Below are positions 33,754-64,000 of a stretch of 64,000 bases of DNA, piece after piece. The stretch spans positions 11,591,501 through 11,655,500 of the forward strand of contig NC_079378.1 of the NCBI RefSeq assembly GCF_021018895.1. The letters are read 5' to 3'. The notes below the pieces were generated by a model. The model ran no database searches. It saw only the letters and a program-made list of their open reading frames with translations, and was not told the DNA's origin. Position 1 is the first letter of the stretch, and each line of letters begins with the position of its first letter. The DNA is from Seriola aureovittata. Taxonomy: Eukaryota > Chordata > Actinopteri > Carangiformes > Carangidae. Both the position numbers and the translations under genes were made by a program.

Positions 33754-36659
33754 GTAAGAAATAAACACCCAAACACACACACACACACACACACACACGT
33801 GTTAATGCCCACTGTAATGAGGGAAATATATTACTATTTCATAAGCCCACGGTTTACGCCTTAGATTTTGATTTGAGCCTCAGATGCCTAATCATAAAAT
33901 GTATGATTGACATTACTTGTTTGTCAGCCTTCGTTTGTTTCTCTTTTTTAAAAATCATAGTCCTCTTAAAGCCAGTGCTTTAAGAGGACTATCTCATAAA
34001 GCAATGTCCTGTAAAGTACAGGAAAAGTCATTTGCTGTATCTATATTCTCTACAACCCTGCTTTGACACTCAGAGCACAGGAGGCCTCTGCCCAACAAGC
34101 ATTATGCGACACTTCCAGAGGAACCTGAAGTGGAGGAGATGATCCCCACTGTCAAACCACGCAGTCCGGTGAGGGTGAGTGTGCACTTTCGGTTTTATTC
34201 CATGTGTCGATATTAACAAACTCGTTTCATCATTCACCCAGGCACCCAGGAACCAACAAGTACTCATAAGTTGAAAAGATTTGATGATTCATTGATTAGT
34301 CGATTGCCATACAATTAATTGGCAACAAGTTTGATAATTGAATGTTTTAAATGACTTTTATGCAAAAATGCCACCAGCTTAGCAAATGTGAAGATGTATT
34401 AGTTTCCCAGTTTTCTTTGATTTGTAAATTAAACATCTTTGTATTTTGACTGGTTCTCGGACAGCAAAAGCAGCTTCAATAGGTTAACTTGGGCTGCAGG
34501 GAATAACGAGGGCATTTTTTCACTATTTGTTGACATTGAACAATAAATAATTGAGTTATTGATAATGAAAATAATTGTTGCTTGGAGACTTACAGTACAA
34601 CTATGATTGAATAATACCACATGACCTGAGGTTTTCTCTGTGTGTTCATTTCTTGACACAGAAAAAAACAGATGATAGAGTTGGCATGGGGATTTTAGGG
34701 GTCTCCTGGGCAGTCACCTGCGTTTCCTAGTTGATAATGCAGCTTTGATAAGGGTACAGTCTGAGGTTAGGATTAATGTAGCCAAACACTCAATTCAGCC
34801 ATTATATTTTAGCAGGTATGTGGATAACAGATCATTTCTGAGATACTACAATTTAAAATCCATGTTGTTTGTCAAGGTTTTTCAAACTTTGTTTATGTTT
34901 TACTGTCTCCTCCTTTTCCATGCTTATCTTCTACAAACACAGACAAGCACTAAGCCTGAATGCAAATCTGTATTACACTTGACCAGCCCTGCATACACTG
35001 AAAACCCCAGACACATAGCTATCTCGGCTGCCACTCCAGCTGATAAAAAATCTGGCTACCAAGTGTCACCAGCGTGGCACCAAACTGTTCAGATGACTCC
35101 TGACCCCAAGGCTTTTAAAGGTTGTGAAATGCCAGTTGAATACGAAGAGCAAAACTTGGCAGTGACTCCCAAAAGCATCACATCTTCTAGCATGGAGACA
35201 GACACAACTTTCAACTTTGATGATGATGAGGAAGACTGTTACTCCTCTGCCTCTTCATCTTCAAGCAGCTTACCTTCACCGGAGATCTTCAGAAAAGAGA
35301 ACTATGGTGTGTGTGCACTTTTATAGATCCACAACCAAATTACAAGGTTATTCTGTTGTAATGGTTCGTCTTGTCTATTTTTGTCTTCACAGTGCAAACA
35401 TTGGCTTTCTCCATGAAGGAGGAACTGCTGGGTCTCCATCTTAACATAAAAAACTCCACTTTGCTGGATGTGAGCCATGCTGAGACCATCCACATGCATC
35501 ATCCCCCTGACCTTTCTACCATCATTGGTAAGTGTGAGAAAATCCCACACACGTTTCTTGTTGTTTAGTAAGAAATTTGAAATTTCATTTCTTAGGATAC
35601 TTAGATCCCATTCAATAATGATTAGGTGTGATATAAGGTATGATGATTGTTCTGGCAACGGAAATCTCAAAACTGTGATCTAATTTGATGTCTGGGTGTT
35701 CGATAATTGTCTGATAAGAATTAAACCTCTTATCTGCAGGTGCCTCCACGACTCTTGCTGAAAAGAACTGTAACATCAGGTTAGTTTGTCAGCTGCATTT
35801 CTTCTGGCAAAAGCCACTTAACATGCCACATTTGCTGTGTTGTTACTTGACAGGTTTAGTGTGGGACACTGATTTACGTGATCAAAACTCATTCAATAAC
35901 TGTCTTTTCACTTTGAAGCAAGCACAGAGGACCTGAAGCTGAGACTAGCGTACAAACAGACTCATTCCAACCAGGTATCGAGTCTTATTTCATGAGATGC
36001 ATACAGTATGCTCAGAACCAAAACTTAATGTGAATCATACATTACCAAGGGTTTCTTTCTAGCATATAAAATAAAATAATCATAATTAATGTAAATCATA
36101 GTAAGTTTTTGTCTTTTAATCTTCAATCTGTAGACAATCAGGCACAAGCATTCAATTGCAAAACCACAGCAAAATCAGGAAAGCCACCTAGCTGTCTTTT
36201 ACAGGTAATCTAAAATATGATGTCTATGTATTTTATTTTTGTGTAAATCAAAGGTAGTCATGGACAAATATAATTTTTCTCCCCTAGATCACCAGCAAAA
36301 GACCTATACTGTGCAAGAAGAAGGTATCATTCAAAACCCCCATCATTGCTGAGACCTTTGAAGTAAAACATAGCCGAGAAACCAAATTAACCGCTCACAA
36401 CGCCAGTGAGTCAGTCGGAACGTCCACTCTGGCCGAGCAGATGAAGCCTGATGCAGAGACATCCAGGGCGGGTGAGATACATTTCAAAGATGTCACACAA
36501 CATCTGATGGTGACGCTAAAAAGTCCTGTAAAAAGTAGCCCAGAGAATGCCAAGTTTTTTGACTTTGTCAGTGAAAGTGACAGGGAAATGTTCTTTCAGA
36601 GGATGAGAGAAAGGTGTGTCAAACTCAGAAGCACCCCTTTATTTCCTCTCAGCTGCTAA
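33663..36659 (+). CDS. MEIKIN: Probable MEIKIN, meiosis-specific kinetochore protein (8 exons, 409 aa)
   Basis: Eight exons with GT-AG borders and consistent phases join into a 409-codon frame. Known role of the family (Meikin/Spo13/Moa1): bind CENP-C at meiosis I kinetochores, recruit Polo-like kinase 1, protect centromeric cohesin and support co-orientation of sister kinetochores. Assignment rests on position (human order ACSL6-MEIKIN-FNIP1), length (mammalian proteins about 370-430 aa) and a fast-evolving, mostly disordered composition. Visible: a basic N-terminus; an acidic/serine stretch FDDDEEDC then a Ser run (156-173); LPSPEIFR (174-181); a basic KKKVSFKTP segment near 297; and a C-terminal block FFDFVSESDREMFFQRMRER (376-395), the likeliest conserved domain. 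S-S-P (369-371) and S-T-P (401-403) fit polo-box docking motifs. No catalytic domain or membrane segment. I cannot confirm homology by alignment here. Confidence 0.8.
33773..33798 (+). repeat. (CA)n behind the MEIKIN exon 1 donor
   Basis: Starts about 20 bases into the intron, after a CA-rich lead-in (33764 on). Confidence 0.9.
33957..33992. repeat. Perfect inverted repeat (16-base arms, 4-base loop) in MEIKIN intron 1
   Basis: atagtcctcttaaagc at 33957-33972, loop cagt, then the exact reverse complement at 33977-33992. It lies 81 bases before the exon 2 acceptor. Confidence 0.9.
34074..34174 (+). CDS. MEIKIN: MEIKIN exon 2
   Basis: Acceptor cactcag, donor gtgagt. Residues 31-64, KHRRPLPNKHYATLPEEPEV and the following EEMIPTVKPRSPVR. 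A later acceptor (after agcacag) would break the frame, which supports this one. Confidence 0.78.
34274..34585 (+). repeat. Degraded fish MITE-like repeat, copy 1 (MEIKIN intron 2)
   Basis: Contains the family features gattagtcgattg, gcaaaaatgcca, gcatttttt-cactatttgttgac and gataatgaaaataattgttg. I recognise a very common teleost non-autonomous repeat whose ends resemble agggctgcaac; class uncertain. Confidence 0.55.
34943..35306 (+). CDS. MEIKIN: MEIKIN exon 3
   Basis: Acceptor aaacacag, donor gtgtgt. Residues 65-186, the second-longest exon after the terminal one, with the acidic run, a six-serine run and LPSPEIFRKENY. The open frame extends upstream into the intron, so the acceptor was chosen by phase agreement with exon 2. 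Confidence 0.8.
35393..35527 (+). CDS. MEIKIN: MEIKIN exon 4
   Basis: Acceptor cttcacag, donor gtaagt. Residues 186-231, VQTLAFSMKEELLGLHLNIK and the following NSTLLDVSHAE. Confidence 0.78.
35740..35779 (+). CDS. MEIKIN: MEIKIN exon 5 (40 bp)
   Basis: Acceptor tctgcag, donor gttagt. Residues 231-244, GASTTLAEKNCNI. Short, but its phases (1 in, 2 out) agree with both neighbours. Confidence 0.72.
35919..35974 (+). CDS. MEIKIN: MEIKIN exon 6 (56 bp)
   Basis: Acceptor tttgaag, donor gtatcg. Residues 244-263, SKHRGPEAETSVQTDSFQP. Confidence 0.72.
36134..36204 (+). CDS. MEIKIN: MEIKIN exon 7
   Basis: Acceptor tctgtag, donor gtaatc. Residues 263-286, DNQAQAFNCKTTAKSGKPP and SCLLQ. Confidence 0.72.
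36288..36659 (+). CDS. MEIKIN: MEIKIN exon 8, C-terminal domain and stop
   Basis: Acceptor cccctag, stop taa at 36657-36659. Residues 287-409. Contains VSFKTPIIAETFEV, the candidate docking motifs SSP and STP, and the aromatic/charged FFDFVSESDREMFF block. In mammals the Meikin C-terminus is the CENP-C-binding part, so this exon is the best place to test homology. Confidence 0.8.
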   Translation: MTSKRPILCKKKVSFKTPIIAETFEVKHSRETKLTAHNASESVGTSTLAEQMKPDAETSRAGEIHFKDVTQHLMVTLKSPVKSSPENAKFFDFVSESDREMFFQRMRERCVKLRSTPLFPLSC

Positions 36660-37105
36660 GCTCGTATAAGCTTCTGTTCTGTGACATTTGAAGCCAAAAT
36701 TTTGTTTGTAGACATGTGGCCTGTGGATTCTCCCATAATTAGTGTCAGTGAGGTCTGTATGTGAAATATCCTGTAAAAGAGTAATATGTGTGTACTTTGA
36801 AACAGGTGCACGAGTCTGTGAAATAATTTCATTAGTATTTAAATGTGTTATTTGAAAAGAATAATTCAAATGGACACCACAGTCTGTCTTTTAAGTTTGT
36901 GTTTGCTCACCATAAAACTTGTGAACATGATCTAAGTGACCTTCCCTTACTTCTCTACCTGGCCCTTATTTTTATCCCATACAATCCGTGGTCCCATGTG
37001 CTTAGCTGTTAGTGAGCCATATAAAAATAATTAGTCCTTTAAATATATGCTTATGACAATGTACTTTTTTCACATGATGTAAGAACTGAACCCCAACCCC
37101 CATCA

Positions 37106-37107
<2 letters not shown>

Positions 37108-37170
<63 letters not shown>
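37108..37170 (+). repeat. (CA)n microsatellite downstream of MEIKIN
   Basis: Pure CA repeat, 63 bases. Confidence 0.95.
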
Positions 37171-37171
<1 letters not shown>

Positions 37172-37705
37172 CCTAACTACCCACCCATTTCCGTTTTTAT
37201 TTATTTTGCATTTGTTATCAAAGAGTGTGTGGTGCAATGTAACCACTAGATGTCAGACCTGTATTCTATTAAATAACCATCCTTTTTTTCTTGTCCTGGC
37301 AGTGATTGTGTTTAGTTTTATGTGTGAGAATATATATATATCGTTTGTGATCTTTATCTGTGCATTTTCATTGATTCTTGTAAGTATGTGTCCATGCTAT
37401 AAGAACTTTATCTAAATGTTTAACGTAAGCTCATTGTAAAGTTAAAATGTATGTTTATATGTCTTTGTGTGTTATATTCTGTATTTGTAAGTCATTTGTC
37501 TTTTTGAAAATGTACACGTGTGAGTGTGTAAATGTATAAAATTAAAAGATGTTCAATGCTTAAATAAGTTTTGTTGCATACCTCTCTGTGTTTGTCATAA
37601 CACAATTATGTTTTTTGCACCTAACTTTTCTCATGTTGATCTTTCGTAGATCTTTGACAGTGTCTTGCAAGCCGCTCAGCAATCGCACTTGTATAATTTT
37701 CTCTG

Positions 37706-37711
37706 AATAAA
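37706..37711 (+). terminator. MEIKIN: Candidate MEIKIN poly(A) signal
   Basis: AATAAA 1047 bases after the MEIKIN stop and only 274 bases before the FNIP1 start codon. ATTAAA at 37541-37546 is an alternative. Not confirmed. Confidence 0.35.
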
Positions 37712-37763
37712 TTGCATGCTGTCACGATTCCCGACAAAACATCAACACAGCGAGTCCACTTAC

Positions 37764-37836
37764 CACGTGGTACTGGGCCAAAAATACCAGCCAATCAGGT
37801 ATTTTGTAGTAGCAGCAGCCTCTGGTCAGCCAATCA
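37764..37836 (+). promoter_or_regulatory. FNIP1: FNIP1 proximal promoter motifs: E-box and two CCAAT boxes
   Basis: CACGTG (37764-37769) sits inside a 12-base palindrome taccacgtggta, and two CCAATCA boxes lie at 37791-37797 and 37830-37836. All are 150-220 bases before the FNIP1 ATG and on its strand. CCAAT pairs are typical of NF-Y promoters; CACGTG is the core bound by USF and MiT/TFE factors. Confidence 0.5.
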
Positions 37837-37984
37837 GAAAAATGTAGTGGGTTACCAAGCGGCTCCTGTGACTAATGCCTGTCATATGACTGTGACATCC
37901 ATGGAGACAGTTACAAGGAACAAGATTTGCTCTTGGATTTGAAAAGAAAAGAGACCTTCTGTACCGAATTTATTTTGGTACAAA

Positions 37985-63948
<25,964 letters not shown>

Positions 63949-64000
63949 GTAGGTTAATAAGACTTGGAGCCAAAGCCTGGATTGACCTACACTCAACACC

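Larger units (their letters stand above)
36660..37984 (+). other. MEIKIN 3' UTR and FNIP1 promoter interval
   Basis: 1.3 kb between the MEIKIN stop and the FNIP1 start. It holds a (CA)n tract (37108-37170), candidate poly(A) signals ATTAAA (37541-37546) and AATAAA (37706-37711), then promoter-like motifs from about 37760. No other coding signal seen. Confidence 0.6.

Noticed and set aside
34745..34942. Upstream extension of MEIKIN exon 3 in the same open frame (start at 34745)
   Set aside because: The frame is open by chance through intron sequence; the acceptor at 34942 gives phase agreement with exon 2, and the extension reads like intron (AT-rich, poly-Phe/Leu).

Overview
The window is vertebrate nuclear DNA, almost certainly from a ray-finned (teleost) fish. 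The genes are split by GT-AG introns, long (CA)n/(GA)n microsatellites are dense, and the interspersed repeats are of teleost type: tRNA-derived SINEs, Tc1/mariner-like MITEs, degraded LINEs. There are no bacterial operons, CRISPR arrays or phage genes. Most of the 64 kb is intron or intergenic.

Three protein-coding genes lie head to tail on the plus strand. (1) ACSL6, long-chain acyl-CoA synthetase 6: 20 coding exons from 7308 to 30618, reading as one 701-residue open frame with every splice phase consistent. (2) A 409-residue, 8-exon gene at 33663-36659, assigned as MEIKIN (meiosis-specific kinetochore protein) mainly from its place between ACSL6 and FNIP1, its length, and a low-complexity, Ser/Pro-rich sequence. 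(3) The first eight coding exons (261 full codons) of FNIP1, folliculin-interacting protein 1, from 37985 to 63948; it continues past the right edge. ACSL6-MEIKIN-FNIP1 is the gene order of human 5q31, so this is a conserved block.

Layout: 1-7290 is upstream of the first recognised ACSL6 coding exon and holds microsatellites, a nuclear-receptor-motif repeat and an inverted-repeat element. 7291-30618 is ACSL6. 30619-33662 is the ACSL6 3' UTR and MEIKIN promoter. 33663-36659 is MEIKIN. 36660-37984 is the MEIKIN 3' end and FNIP1 promoter. 38077-52600 is the very long first FNIP1 intron. 52601-63948 holds FNIP1 exons 2-8, with a 5'-truncated LINE (650-codon open frame) in intron 6.

The three genes do not form a pathway. 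ACSL6 activates fatty acids at membranes. MEIKIN acts at meiosis I kinetochores. FNIP1 partners folliculin in AMPK/mTORC1/TFE signalling. I found no clear new biological system. The most distinctive signals are repeat-gene interactions: inverted SINEs flanking ACSL6 exons 13-14, (CA)n tracts directly behind four splice donors, a repeat with perfect DR1 and estrogen-response half-site arrangements, a repeat abutting the first ACSL6 acceptor, a perfect 16-bp-arm hairpin in MEIKIN intron 1, and structured tandem units downstream of the LINE frame.
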